A DNA stretch of 14,814 bases from Methanospirillum hungatei (GCA_003251955.1 QKDV01000288.1:1-14814), one strand, 5' to 3'. Positions 1 to 7,261 are shown, counted from the first letter of the stretch. Notes: generated by a model from the letters alone, not told the origin. Numbers and translations: made by a program.

Positions 1-203
1 GTCCCGTCAAATCCCTCTTTGAATGCACTAAATGCATGTGCTGAGGTCTGGCCAGAATAGATATAGCCGGCATGAGGGGATGCAACACCCTTTGCATCCC
101 CACCGGTACGAGCAGACCTGAAGAACGCGTCCAGCATGTGAGTCAGCTGAACCGGGTCAGCCGGGTAGAACATCCCGGCCACGCCACAACGCCTGATCAT
201 CAT
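1..203 (-). CDS. MEMO1 / AmmeMemoRadiSam system protein B family, N-terminal part (3' end outside window)
   Basis: This is the first 67 codons of a gene that runs off the left edge. Two adjacent ATG codons (203-201 and 200-198) open the frame, and an in-frame stop at 231-233 rules out a start further upstream. The N-terminus shows the family signature: an opening AGMFYPADP segment (residues 9-17) and the motif PHAGYIYSG (43-51), whose histidine (residue 44) is a conserved metal-site residue in the MEMO/class III dioxygenase fold. The gene lies 59 bases downstream of rps2, where archaeal genomes often carry a MEMO homologue at the end of this ribosomal operon. Biochemical function is unsettled in archaea; the name reflects family membership only. 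No good Shine-Dalgarno sequence is visible before the start. The C-terminal half cannot be judged. Confidence 0.85.
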   Translation of the reverse strand, partial: MMIRRCGVAGMFYPADPVQLTHMLDAFFRSARTGGDAKGVASPHAGYIYSGQTSAHAFSAFKEGFDG

Positions 204-228
204 GGGACTGTGTGTTGACGTGTGAGTA

Positions 229-250
229 CATCAGGGTATCGGCCCTGATG
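229..250. repeat. Perfect 8-bp inverted repeat between rps2 and the MEMO gene
   Basis: CATCAGGG at 229-236 and its exact complement CCCTGATG at 243-250 enclose a 6-base loop. The repeat lies wholly inside the gap between the rps2 stop and the MEMO start. No T-run follows on the minus strand, so it does not look like a standard archaeal terminator. It could be an mRNA hairpin that protects an end or is a processing site, or a protein-binding site. Confidence 0.6.
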
Positions 251-262
251 ATTCACTCATAT

Positions 263-871
263 TTACAGATCAGTCTCGAAGTCCTCTGGAGTCAGGGAGG
301 TTGAGTATCCCTTGTGCCGGAGGAATTCTTTGGTGAGCAGGAAGTAGATCATGGAGAGAGCCTTACGACCTTTGTTGTTGGTCGGGATGACAATGTCAAC
401 AAGGCTGGTCATATTGTTGGTATCACAGAGTGCAACAACCGGGATTCCAATCTGAAGTGCCTCTTTAATAACCTGAACGTCACTGACCGGGTCTGTTACG
501 ACGATGACCTCGGGTTCTGCATACTTGGGCAGAATCGGATTTGTCAGGGTGCCAGGGATGTACCTGCCGGTCATTGGGTATGCGCCAATTGCCTCAGCAA
601 ACTGCCGTGCGGGGAACTGCCCGTACTGACGGGAGGTCACAACAAGAACCTTAGCAGGATCATACTGGGAGAGGAATTTTGCTGCGAGCTTGATCCGCTC
701 GTCAGTTTCCCTGATGTCCAGAATATAGAGACCATCACCGCGGACGCGGTAGATGAAGTTCTTCATATCGCTGCTCTTCTGCTGTGTTCCAATGTGTACA
801 CCTGCCGCCAGGTACTCCTCAACAGAGACAAGGGGCTCGTTCAGTTCAATCTCCATCTCATTACCGTTCAT
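263..871 (-). CDS. rps2: 30S ribosomal protein S2 (uS2)
   Basis: Small-subunit protein uS2, which joins the head-body junction of the 30S subunit. At 202 residues it has the usual archaeal length and lacks the longer bacterial insertions. Recognisable family segments are [14 protein letters not shown] near residues 17-30, [13 protein letters not shown] near 49-61, and [15 protein letters not shown] near 98-112. The ATG (871-869) overlaps the eno stop in an ATGA arrangement. A GGAG stands about 8 bases upstream of this ATG, which favours it over the internal Met at residue 6. Translational coupling to eno is likely. This gene is near the 3' end of the ribosomal/RNA polymerase operon and precedes the MEMO gene. 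Confidence 0.97.
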   Translation of the reverse strand: MNGNEMEIELNEPLVSVEEYLAAGVHIGTQQKSSDMKNFIYRVRGDGLYILDIRETDERIKLAAKFLSQYDPAKVLVVTSRQYGQFPARQFAEAIGAYPMTGRYIPGTLTNPILPKYAEPEVIVVTDPVSDVQVIKEALQIGIPVVALCDTNNMTSLVDIVIPTNNKGRKALSMIYFLLTKEFLRHKGYSTSLTPEDFETDL

Positions 872-2031
872 ATCATACTCTCCTCTATCCGAATGAGTTC
901 ATTCAATTTTTCTGTGCGTTCTCCGCCGACAACGCCGGTCTTGATGAATACACATCCAAACGCACATCCCAGATGGGCGATGGTTGTATCTCCGGTCTCC
1001 CCGGAACGGTGGCTCATGACGGTCTCCATCCCGTGCTTTTGGGCGAGTGATATCGCTTCAAAAGTATCGGTCAGAGTTCCAATCTGGTTCGGCTTGATGA
1101 GCACACAGTTTGCCGAACCTTCTGCTATTCCCTTCTCTAATCGGGAAGGGTTGGTGACGAAAAGATCGTCACCACAGATGAGGCATGTACTCCCCATCTG
1201 TTCGGTCAGGGTGGCGAAGGATCCAAAGTCCTCTTCATAAAGAGGATCTTCGACATACACAAGTCCAAACTCATCTATTAGTTCGGCAATGTAGTTGATC
1301 TGCTCTTCGGATGTCCTGACAAGGCCACCCCTGTATTCATAGAGTTCAGATTCGGGGTTATAGATCTGGCTTGCAGCCACGTCAACCCCGGCACTCAGGG
1401 CAAATCCAAATTCATCAGATACCTGGCTAACTGCTTCAGTGACAACCTCAAAGGCATCCTGATCAGTCACTGCCGGTGCCCATGCTCCTTCATCGCCCTT
1501 TCCACAGGAGATTCCCCGTGCATTTGCATAGATCCCATCTCTGATACTGATACATCCGGTAGGGATAACCAGAAACTCCTGTATCTCGGTAGCATGCGTT
1601 GCATGTGCCCCACCCCCTATTACATTTCCTAATGGAAGAGGGGCAGAGGATACAAACGACCCACCGAGATGCCTCCAGAGTGGTATCTTCAGGGCTGCCG
1701 CAGCAGCCTTGGCATTTGCCATTGAAAGGGCGACCGACACATTCGCGCCAATCCCTGCAAAGTTGTCAGTCCCGTCTACTTCATGCAGAAGGGCATCAAA
1801 CCCGATCTGATCGGTTGAGTCAAGACCGATAAGATATGGGATAACCTGAGAACTTGCATCATCCACTGCCGCTGTCGCGTCTTTGACTGCTGCTTCGTGG
1901 GCACCAGTACTGGCACCCCCCGGAGCTGCTGCTCTGCCAAATCCGTTCTCAACAGATATTTCAGCTTCAACGGTTTTTCGACCGCGGGAGTCGAGTATAA
2001 CTCTCAGATCTACGGCACGTATGGTGGTCAT
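868..2031 (-). CDS. eno: Enolase (phosphopyruvate hydratase), compact form
   Basis: Interconverts 2-phosphoglycerate and phosphoenolpyruvate; in a methanogen this serves gluconeogenesis and glycolysis. The protein has 387 residues against about 410-435 in typical enolases. The expected active-site residues are present: S41 in the ASTG loop, H143, E152 (QEF), E181 (GDEG), D217, E261 (VEDP), D288 (GDDL), K313 (IKPNQIG), H341-R342 (SHRSGET) and K364 (IKTG). Compared from memory with the E. coli enzyme, about 11 residues are missing after the ASTG loop and about 12 between the QEF and GDEG motifs, in a barrel helix. Despite this the frame is intact and all motifs align, so I call it functional. 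The gene starts 12 bases after rpoK and overlaps rps2 by 4 bases. Enolase within this operon is a common euryarchaeal arrangement. Confidence 0.95.
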   Translation of the reverse strand: MTTIRAVDLRVILDSRGRKTVEAEISVENGFGRAAAPGGASTGAHEAAVKDATAAVDDASSQVIPYLIGLDSTDQIGFDALLHEVDGTDNFAGIGANVSVALSMANAKAAAAALKIPLWRHLGGSFVSSAPLPLGNVIGGGAHATHATEIQEFLVIPTGCISIRDGIYANARGISCGKGDEGAWAPAVTDQDAFEVVTEAVSQVSDEFGFALSAGVDVAASQIYNPESELYEYRGGLVRTSEEQINYIAELIDEFGLVYVEDPLYEEDFGSFATLTEQMGSTCLICGDDLFVTNPSRLEKGIAEGSANCVLIKPNQIGTLTDTFEAISLAQKHGMETVMSHRSGETGDTTIAHLGCAFGCVFIKTGVVGGERTEKLNELIRIEESMI

Positions 2032-2043
2032 CCTAATCAGTTC

Positions 2044-2211
2044 TTATCTCCGCTTGACGGTGATGGGAATGACATCCTTGTCAAACTCCTCCATCGCGAG
2101 GTAGAGCGGATCTATGGTCGTGCTCGTGATGAGAATGGGAGCGCCCATCGAGATCTGTAACGCCCGGGCACCGACGATGCGGGCCTTTTCATAGCGTGTA
2201 TAGTTCTGCAT
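2044..2211 (-). CDS. rpoK: DNA-directed RNA polymerase subunit K (RPB6 homologue)
   Basis: A 55-residue protein read by direct translation. It begins [19 protein letters not shown] and ends in PITVKRR. The segment [21 protein letters not shown], followed by [17 protein letters not shown], is the hallmark of archaeal RpoK and the conserved core of eukaryotic RPB6 and bacterial omega; it stabilises the largest polymerase subunit during assembly. The start ATG (2211-2209) is preceded by GAGG at a 6-base distance. After tRNA-Pro is cut out, the mRNA would keep a leader of about 31 bases. The gene sits between tRNA-Pro upstream and eno downstream, as in the canonical archaeal L13-S9-RpoN-RpoK cluster. 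Confidence 0.95.
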   Translation of the reverse strand: MQNYTRYEKARIVGARALQISMGAPILITSTTIDPLYLAMEEFDKDVIPITVKRR

Positions 2212-2242
2212 CCGATTCCTCAAGAATTAGTCAACACAAGAA

Positions 2243-2317
2243 TGGGGTCGCTGAGATTTGAACTCAGGTCAGAGCGTCCCGAACGCCCTAGGATGGTCCA
2301 GGCTACCCTACGACCCC
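2243..2317 (-). tRNA. tRNA-Pro (anticodon CGG)
   Basis: The 7-bp acceptor stem pairs GGGGTCG (2317-2311) with CGACCCC (2250-2244), with discriminator A at 2243. The anticodon stem GGGCG/CGCTC holds the loop TTCGGGA, giving anticodon CGG with G37, as expected for proline. The T-arm TGAG-TTCAAATC-TCAG and a D-arm with the GG pair are clear. CCA is not encoded. The gene lies inside the operon between rpoN and rpoK, and its first base directly follows the rpoN TGA stop. It must therefore be released from the polycistronic transcript by RNase P and tRNase Z. Confidence 0.96.
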
Positions 2318-2506
2318 TCATTGATAAGGATTGAGTTCATCAATAATCTCCTTGTGCGTGAGCAACATACGCCGGCAACAATACCGATCCATATTGAGAT
2401 CGTCGAGGATCTTTTTAGGATCCTCGCCTGCATCTCGGCGGCGCTTATATTCCTCATATGCAGTGGAGATTACTTTTCCACAAGTGAAACAGCGAACCGG
2501 TATCAT
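2318..2506 (-). CDS. rpoN: DNA-directed RNA polymerase subunit N (RPB10 homologue)
   Basis: A 62-residue zinc-binding polymerase subunit that helps join the RpoD/RpoL platform to the large subunits. The family signature [11 protein letters not shown] opens the protein (CxxC at residues 6 and 9) and the CC pair in RYCCRRML (residues 43-44) completes the atypical zinc site; EYKRR and [13 protein letters not shown] are also conserved. An open frame extends 39 codons upstream, but the family begins exactly at this MIPVR, so ATG 2506-2504 is the start. The Shine-Dalgarno sequence is weak (GGTG). The TGA stop (2320-2318) immediately touches tRNA-Pro. rps9 lies 40 bases upstream. Confidence 0.96.
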   Translation of the reverse strand: MIPVRCFTCGKVISTAYEEYKRRRDAGEDPKKILDDLNMDRYCCRRMLLTHKEIIDELNPYQ

Positions 2507-2546
2507 ATGGTTGCACCAATATTGTAAGCTGTATTTGTAATAAAGC

Positions 2547-2948
2547 TCACCGGTAAGACTTCTGGAATTTCTTGCGTGCACCACGACCATGCGGTTTCTT
2601 GGCTTCCTTCTGACGGGAATCATTCACCAGCAGGCTGCGATCATATGCAAGATACACATCCTTCAGTTTCGGGTCGCTGTGCCACTGTACAATCCCACGT
2701 GCGAGCGCAGTGCGGGCGGCCTCTGCCTGACCCATAACACCGCCACCGCGAACCTTGATTGAGACGTCAACGCCTTCAAGTGCGGTTGGGACCAGCTGGA
2801 GCGGTTCGGCAATCTTCATCCGTGCAAGTTCAGTGGAAAAGACGTCGATAATCAGGGAGTTAATCCTGACAACACCCTTTCCGGGTCTGAAAGTTGCGCG
2901 GGCAATTGCGGTCTTCCGCTTACCACTTGTGTTGATCACTTTAGCCAT
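2547..2948 (-). CDS. rps9: 30S ribosomal protein S9 (uS9)
   Basis: Small-subunit protein uS9, whose basic C-terminal tail reaches the P-site tRNA. The N-terminal segment [13 protein letters not shown], the central [22 protein letters not shown] and the C-terminal KFQKSYR tail are diagnostic. The frame offers GTG 2957, ATG 2954 and ATG 2948. I choose ATG 2948 (133 residues, [10 protein letters not shown]) because the GGAG at 2957-2960 is 8 bases from it but only 2 bases from ATG 2954. The Shine-Dalgarno sequence overlaps the end of rpl13, whose stop ends at 2961, so translation is probably coupled. Confidence 0.96.
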   Translation of the reverse strand: MAKVINTSGKRKTAIARATFRPGKGVVRINSLIIDVFSTELARMKIAEPLQLVPTALEGVDVSIKVRGGGVMGQAEAARTALARGIVQWHSDPKLKDVYLAYDRSLLVNDSRQKEAKKPHGRGARKKFQKSYR

Positions 2949-2960
2949 CTTCATCACTCC

Positions 2961-3383
2961 TTAGAACTTTGCTCCAAGGAAACTGCTGACAGTTCCAAGA
3001 GTTACACATGCAGGTGTGTTCAGGCGGGTCTTGTGTGCGTCTGCAAGTTTCTCTGCAGTAATTCCCTCAAGTTCACAGGGAACGCCAACATAGATCTTGA
3101 TTCGCTTCATAGCCTCAACACCACGCAGTTTCTTGTACGGGACCATCCCACGGATGGTCCGCTTCAGGATGTGATCCGGTCTGCGTGGGAAGAACGGACC
3201 ACCTTCACGGGATCCGCGTTCCCTCTTGTGCTTGTAGTTACCAAGAACACGGGCACGGCTTCCTGAGATCACTGCCTTTTCTGCATTGATGACTGCAATC
3301 TCTTCACCGGCAAGTGCCCGCTTTGCAACCACGCTGGAAAGTCTGCCTACGAGCAGTCCGTCGCCATCGATTACCGTTACCAT
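2961..3383 (-). CDS. rpl13: 50S ribosomal protein L13 (uL13)
   Basis: Large-subunit protein uL13, 140 residues, matching the archaeal length. Diagnostic parts are [17 protein letters not shown] near the N-terminus, the central [21 protein letters not shown] and the segment [19 protein letters not shown]. The ATG (3383-3381) has GAGGTG 8 bases upstream, and this signal overlaps the rpl18e stop (3393-3391). Order rpl18e-rpl13-rps9 is the standard archaeal cluster. Confidence 0.97.
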   Translation of the reverse strand: MVTVIDGDGLLVGRLSSVVAKRALAGEEIAVINAEKAVISGSRARVLGNYKHKRERGSREGGPFFPRRPDHILKRTIRGMVPYKKLRGVEAMKRIKIYVGVPCELEGITAEKLADAHKTRLNTPACVTLGTVSSFLGAKF

Positions 3384-3390
3384 CTGATAC

Positions 3391-3756
3391 TCACCTCAGA
3401 ATCCTTACGTGGCTACCCTTTGGGTTCTGTGCAAGGAGCTGCTCGATACTGATACACTCTCCCTGTTTCCCGGCGATCTTGTCTTCTGCTGCTTCTGAAA
3501 AGTTCAGTGCTGCAACCGTAACACGGCATTCAAGGACACCGCTACCAAGAACCTTTCCAGGAATTAGCAGGGTCTCGCCATCCTTGGCATACCGGTTGAT
3601 CTTGCTCACGTTCACTTCTGCGTAGTTGTTGCTTGACTTCTCAAGCCTTACCGCAATGTCGCGCCAGATCTGCACCTCATTCTCATTCGAGGTCTTCTTC
3701 AGGAGCCTGATGAGTTCGGTAAGGCGCGGATTGGACTTATCATATCTTTTGCTCAT
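3391..3756 (-). CDS. rpl18e: 50S ribosomal protein L18e (eL18)
   Basis: Archaeal/eukaryotic large-subunit protein eL18, related in fold to bacterial uL15. It has 121 residues, as usual for archaea. Typical segments are [15 protein letters not shown] at 7-21, [10 protein letters not shown] at 31-40, [26 protein letters not shown] at 48-73 and a C-terminal [11 protein letters not shown]. The start ATG (3756-3754) follows the rpoD stop by 6 bases and has a G-rich ribosome-binding stretch in the end of rpoD. eL18 is absent from bacteria, which supports the archaeal assignment. Confidence 0.96.
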   Translation of the reverse strand: MSKRYDKSNPRLTELIRLLKKTSNENEVQIWRDIAVRLEKSSNNYAEVNVSKINRYAKDGETLLIPGKVLGSGVLECRVTVAALNFSEAAEDKIAGKQGECISIEQLLAQNPKGSHVRILR

Positions 3757-3762
3757 GATCCG

Positions 3763-4581
3763 TTACCCCCTGATTTCGCTGAGAGCTTCGAGGAGTCCGT
3801 CTGATTGAGTTTTCAGAAACAGCAGCCCCTGGTTGAGGATCTCTCGTGTAGGAAGTGAACCATCACCCTCCATCGAGAAGATGAACCGATTCTCATCCAT
3901 GATGATGTGGATGGCTGGTTCATCACCGATCCCACTATTCAGGCAGGCCTGCTCACAAAGCCGGCAGAGTGAACACTGAATGTCTCCACCCTCCTTGACT
4001 GTGATCTTCCCGCCTTTGACTTCCAGGATATTCTTGGGACAGACCTCCACACACAATCCACACCCGTCACACACATTTTCCGGTTTGATGATCGGATAGT
4101 TCTTGTATCCGCATACTGTGACAGGTTGCCACTTTGAATGTTCAAAGCCGCGATTCAGGATTGCATATGCTTCGATTACGACCTTCTGGTTCTTTTCGAG
4201 CTTGACAATTGGAATATTATCTGCTGCCGGGTGAACTGCCGGATCCTGAGAGATGAGATCTCCAGAGAGGACCATTCGTGGACCTTCTACGCTCATCGTC
4301 ATAGTAACCGTGCATTTGGAACAGCCCTTGCCTTCGCATGAGCATTTGTCCCGGGGTACGTAACTCTTCAAGTCTGTGGTGAGTGGAATTAAACCAATGC
4401 GGTGTGCAAGCATCTCGTCAAAGAGTGCGCTCGTGTTGTCATAGATCTTGATATCCTCGATCGCAAACGTCATGACTTCACTCTGCATCGCCCGGCGTAG
4501 TGCATTTGCAAATGCAATATGCGATTCACTCAACACAAACGAGGTGCTGTTGTCCTCAAGGCTGCTGAATTCGATCTTCAT
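3763..4581 (-). CDS. rpoD: DNA-directed RNA polymerase subunit D with double 4Fe-4S domain
   Basis: Archaeal homologue of RPB3 and bacterial alpha; with RpoL it nucleates polymerase assembly. It has 272 residues. The N-terminal dimerisation part includes FANALRRAMQSEV (residues 24-36). A four-cysteine knuckle lies at C80, C82, C87 and C90. Inserted in the second half is a ferredoxin-like domain with two full cluster motifs: C171-C174-C177-C181 and C203-C206-C209-C213. The C-terminal part returns to the dimerisation domain. RpoD proteins of several methanogens are known to bind one or two such clusters, which support folding or assembly. The start ATG shares one base with the rps11 stop (TGATG at 4583-4579). 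Both cluster motifs are complete, so oxygen or iron sensitivity of polymerase assembly is plausible. Confidence 0.96.
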   Translation of the reverse strand: MKIEFSSLEDNSTSFVLSESHIAFANALRRAMQSEVMTFAIEDIKIYDNTSALFDEMLAHRIGLIPLTTDLKSYVPRDKCSCEGKGCSKCTVTMTMSVEGPRMVLSGDLISQDPAVHPAADNIPIVKLEKNQKVVIEAYAILNRGFEHSKWQPVTVCGYKNYPIIKPENVCDGCGLCVEVCPKNILEVKGGKITVKEGGDIQCSLCRLCEQACLNSGIGDEPAIHIIMDENRFIFSMEGDGSLPTREILNQGLLFLKTQSDGLLEALSEIRG

Positions 4582-4976
4582 CAGACCCGACGACCTCTCT
4601 TCCCGCCCTTTGCCCTGCAGGAGTCGTGTGGTACTGGTGTGACATCTTCAATGATTCCGATACGGACACCAGCACGGGCGAGAGCACGGATTGCTGCCTG
4701 GGCACCTGGCCCTGGTGAGCGTTGTTTCCCCCGTCCGGGTGCACGGACCTTTACATGAAGTCCGACAAGCCCTTTTTCCTTAGCTGCCTGGGCAACGTTC
4801 TGTGCCATCTGCATTGCAGCATATGGAGAACTCTCGTTGCGTGCCTGTTTGACAACCATTCCACCACTGCTCTTGGTGATGGTCTCTGCGCCGGTCTGAT
4901 CGGTGACGGTGATGATGGTGTTGTTAAAGGAGGCGTAGATATGTGCAACGCCCCACTTTTCCTTCCCTTCAGCCAT
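4581..4976 (-). CDS. rps11: 30S ribosomal protein S11 (uS11)
   Basis: Small-subunit platform protein uS11, 131 residues. The sequence [18 protein letters not shown] near the N-terminus, [13 protein letters not shown] in the middle, [22 protein letters not shown] and the C-terminal [22 protein letters not shown] are diagnostic for the archaeal form. GGGAG lies at proper distance upstream of the ATG within the end of rps4, whose stop is 2 bases away. It overlaps rpoD by one base. The order S13-S4-S11-RpoD is conserved across archaea. Confidence 0.97.
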   Translation of the reverse strand: MAEGKEKWGVAHIYASFNNTIITVTDQTGAETITKSSGGMVVKQARNESSPYAAMQMAQNVAQAAKEKGLVGLHVKVRAPGRGKQRSPGPGAQAAIRALARAGVRIGIIEDVTPVPHDSCRAKGGKRGRRV

Positions 4977-4978
4977 AT

Positions 4979-5524
4979 TTATCTCCCTACCTTGGCGATA
5001 CGCTGTCTCTCACCGTGAATGTCACTGACCAGTGGTGAAGAGCCTGCATACGAGATCTGTTCCTGCTCTGCTGCACTGACAGTGTATCCTGGAATGGTTA
5101 CTCTTCTGCCGTTGATGGAGATGTGTCCGTGCGTAATAAACTGGCGTGCCTGTTTTGGTGAGCGTGCAAATCCACGGCGGTAGACCTGGCTCTGAAGACG
5201 ACGGTCGAGCTGTTGCTCAACACGGACAGAGAGCACATCATCAATACCTGCATTCTCACCAAGAATGCCAATACGGTTCAGGTGTCCGACTAACTCGGCC
5301 TTCTTCCGCTCGATGATCTCCTGACCGGCACCGCCTGACTGCAGTGCGATGATCTCACGGGCAGCCTTGCGGTACCGACGGAGCGCACCCTTGGCGATCC
5401 AGACTTCCCGCTTGTTACGCAGACCATACTCAATCACCAGTTTGGTCTCTTCCTCAATACGGGAGAGCTCAAACGGGCGCTTTGGGGTCTGGTACTGTTT
5501 ATGGTTCTTTCCTGGATATCCCAT
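4979..5524 (-). CDS. rps4: 30S ribosomal protein S4 (uS4)
   Basis: Primary 16S rRNA-binding protein uS4, 181 residues. The N-terminus [18 protein letters not shown] is typical for the archaeal form. An S4 RNA-binding domain occupies about residues 106-165, with [21 protein letters not shown] and [18 protein letters not shown]. The start ATG (5524-5522) has GAGGGTGA a few bases upstream in the 9-base gap after rps13. Confidence 0.97.
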   Translation of the reverse strand: MGYPGKNHKQYQTPKRPFELSRIEEETKLVIEYGLRNKREVWIAKGALRRYRKAAREIIALQSGGAGQEIIERKKAELVGHLNRIGILGENAGIDDVLSVRVEQQLDRRLQSQVYRRGFARSPKQARQFITHGHISINGRRVTIPGYTVSAAEQEQISYAGSSPLVSDIHGERQRIAKVGR

Positions 5525-5533
5525 GATTCACCC

Positions 5534-5989
5534 TCACGAAGTTTTTCTCTTGACACCAACGATCAGACCGGTTCTGCCGGTAGACTTGGTGCGTTGACCA
5601 CGGACCTTCTGTCCGGTCTCGTGTCTGATTCCACGGTATGCACGAATCTTCTTGAGAATATTGATATCATCCTCGTTAATGAGGGCAAGATCAGTTCCAA
5701 GAATGTGCTTTGGAACACCGGTGTAGACATCCTTTGGCCGGTTGGTCATCCATACTGGAATGCGATCTGCGTAGGTGTTGACAACCTCGCGAATCCGGTC
5801 AACAGATGCTTCATCAAGTTTTCCCATAAGTTCGTGCTTGGGGACCTCAGCCGCCTTCGCAATAATCTGGGCGGCATGTCTGCCAACCCCTTTGATACCA
5901 GTCAGTGCTACAATCACTGATTTGGTACCGTCGAGGTCAGTGTTGAGAACCCTGACGAAATAATTAATATCTTGATCTTCCTGAGCCAT
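5534..5989 (-). CDS. rps13: 30S ribosomal protein S13 (uS13)
   Basis: Small-subunit head protein uS13, which contacts the P-site tRNA and bridges to the large subunit. It has 151 residues, including the archaeal extension at the N-terminus ([16 protein letters not shown]). The helix-hairpin-helix segment [13 protein letters not shown] lies near residues 28-40, and the basic C-terminal tail has [28 protein letters not shown] lies 6 bases before the ATG. It is the first protein gene of the operon, 39 bases after tRNA-Ser. Confidence 0.97.
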   Translation of the reverse strand: MAQEDQDINYFVRVLNTDLDGTKSVIVALTGIKGVGRHAAQIIAKAAEVPKHELMGKLDEASVDRIREVVNTYADRIPVWMTNRPKDVYTGVPKHILGTDLALINEDDINILKKIRAYRGIRHETGQKVRGQRTKSTGRTGLIVGVKRKTS

Positions 5990-6028
5990 GCAATGCCTCG
6001 CTTTATGAGAAAGCGCCTGCGTGTCAAG

Positions 6029-6112
6029 CGTTGAGGGAGGGATTTGAACCCCCGAGTCCCAAGGGACACAGGGTTAGCAACCCTGCGCCATACCTGGCTT
6101 GGCTACCTCAAC
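6029..6112 (-). tRNA. tRNA-Ser (anticodon GCT)
   Basis: A class II tRNA. The acceptor stem pairs GTTGAGG (6112-6106) with CCTCAAC (6036-6030), with discriminator G at 6029 as expected for serine. The anticodon stem CAGGG/CCCTG carries the loop TTGCTAA, giving anticodon GCT, which reads AGC and AGT. A long variable arm with a perfect GTCCC/GGGAC stem is present, and the T-arm is GGGGG-TTCAAAT-CCCTC. CCA is not encoded. It heads the ribosomal operon, about 60 bases downstream of the predicted transcription start, and is likely co-transcribed with rps13. Confidence 0.96.
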
Positions 6113-6140
6113 AATCAAATTCGCATCTGTGTAGACACTC

Positions 6141-6159
6141 GCAACAGAATCTCTGTTGC
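6141..6159. repeat. Perfect palindrome in the leader of the tRNA-Ser/ribosomal operon
   Basis: GCAACAGA (6141-6148), three spacer bases, then TCTGTTGC (6152-6159): an 8-bp perfect inverted repeat. It lies between the predicted TATA box (6192-6203) and tRNA-Ser (first base 6112), about 10-30 bases downstream of the expected transcription start. It may act as an operator or as a leader RNA hairpin that assists tRNA processing. Confidence 0.65.
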
Positions 6160-6191
6160 TACAGGAATTGTGCTTACCAATGTGGTAGGGA

Positions 6192-6203
6192 TTTAGATAT
6201 AAG
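6192..6203 (-). promoter_or_regulatory. Probable TATA box (box A) of the ribosomal operon
   Basis: On the minus strand the sequence reads CTTATATCTAAA, close to the methanogen box A consensus. Transcription would begin about 25 bases downstream, near 6172, giving a leader of about 60 bases before tRNA-Ser. It is the best TATA-like element in the 153-base gap between the deoxyhypusine synthase gene and tRNA-Ser. Confidence 0.6.
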
Positions 6204-6234
6204 AGTTATGATTTCCCTGCCAATAATTACAGAG

Positions 6235-6256
6235 AAAAATTCTGGATCCACAGAAT
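6235..6256 (-). terminator. Hairpin plus T-tract after the deoxyhypusine synthase gene
   Basis: On the minus strand, ATTCTG (6256-6251), a 6-base loop and CAGAAT (6244-6239) form a perfect 6-bp stem that runs directly into five T residues (6239-6235). It starts about 10 bases after the dys stop codon and ahead of the ribosomal TATA box. It is a good candidate for ending the dys transcript. Confidence 0.6.
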
Positions 6257-6265
6257 CCGGGATGG

Positions 6266-7240
6266 TTATTCTGACTTTTTTGTAGCACGTACTGCACCTG
6301 AACCGATGAGCGCGGAGGTCACCAGTGGAAGAGCAATTGTTGCATCACAGAAGCACTGAACATTAGTACAGGTACATGACTCCTTCCCCCACGACATCGC
6401 TTCCTCAAATGTGCATCCTGAAAGTCCTCCAAAGTGCGGAGTGTCAGTGGTGTACTGGATCGCGTAATCATGCCCACTGCAATCACTCTTATGAATTGAT
6501 GCAATAACCTGGGTTTGTTGGATAAAGTTTTTTGGAACTCCCCCACCGATGTAGACAACACCAGTTTTTGCAGTTTTTTCAACAAAAGCAGTGATCTCAT
6601 CTGCATCCCTTATCTGATCCACAATAATTGGAATACCCTGCCTACGTGCGATCACAAGCCCAATCCCTATAGATGAATCACTCAATGCAGGGATGAAGAT
6701 CGGAACACCGGATGCAGCACAGGTTGCAGTAAGAGACCTGCCTGCGGGATATGAATTTATCAGCCACTGCCCGAGCGTCCTGATAAATGAAGCAGATGAA
6801 CCCTCAAATCCACCATGTGACCGTGCAAATTCTGCAATAATATTATCAACCTTTCTGAACTGCTCCTCGTATGCAAAGACATCGTAGATCCGATCAATCC
6901 CCTTCTCAAAGAGTTCAATGTCATCCACATGATGGTGGCCGATATAATGTCTTACTCCACAATGTTCGCAGATATCATGAAAGATGTTAGCTCCAGTGGA
7001 AACGATTGCATCCACATAGCGTCTGCTAACCAGTTCAATGAGACACTCCTGCATTCCTGCCGGGATCATCGCACCAGACAGGCCAAGCAGAATACCGACC
7101 TGCGGATCCTTAAGCATCTCCTTCCAGACTGCCACCGATTCCCCAAGTTTTCTCCCCTGAAATCCAGTCCTGCTCATGGCATCGAGAAGGGCGGCAACAT
7201 CAGAAGCAGGCTTCACAGGAGTCGTAGGATCCAGTATCAT
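6266..7240 (-). CDS. dys: Deoxyhypusine synthase
   Basis: Transfers the aminobutyl group of spermidine, NAD-dependently, to a lysine of translation factor aIF5A, the first step of hypusine formation. The 324-residue protein carries STGANIFHD (81-89), the lysine-bearing motif GGGVPKNF (232-239, K237 matching the catalytic lysine that forms the enzyme-substrate imine), HDYAIQYTTDTP (257-268) and GGLSG..FEEAMSWGK (271-286). The frame is open 17 codons upstream, but a TATA box lies within that stretch, about 26 bases before ATG 7240. I therefore start there and expect a nearly leaderless mRNA, consistent with the lack of a Shine-Dalgarno sequence. Unusual is a run of cysteines at 276, 289, 291, 296 and 298 near the C-terminus. 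It stands alone between a terminator and its own promoter. Confidence 0.93.
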   Translation of the reverse strand: MILDPTTPVKPASDVAALLDAMSRTGFQGRKLGESVAVWKEMLKDPQVGILLGLSGAMIPAGMQECLIELVSRRYVDAIVSTGANIFHDICEHCGVRHYIGHHHVDDIELFEKGIDRIYDVFAYEEQFRKVDNIIAEFARSHGGFEGSSASFIRTLGQWLINSYPAGRSLTATCAASGVPIFIPALSDSSIGIGLVIARRQGIPIIVDQIRDADEITAFVEKTAKTGVVYIGGGVPKNFIQQTQVIASIHKSDCSGHDYAIQYTTDTPHFGGLSGCTFEEAMSWGKESCTCTNVQCFCDATIALPLVTSALIGSGAVRATKKSE

Positions 7241-7261
7241 TGGATAGCGTAGGAAATATGC

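Noticed and set aside
314..1240. Long plus-strand open frame (308 codons) antisense to rps2 and eno
   Set aside because: It spans two convincing minus-strand genes, has no recognisable domain and has composition typical of a complementary-strand shadow.
2507..2623. N-terminal extension of rpoN (39 extra codons)
   Set aside because: The family begins at [11 protein letters not shown], and the extension overlaps the end of rps9 in another frame.
6031..6285. Plus-strand open frame beginning [12 protein letters not shown]
   Set aside because: This is the well-known spurious translation of the antisense of a tRNA-Ser gene.
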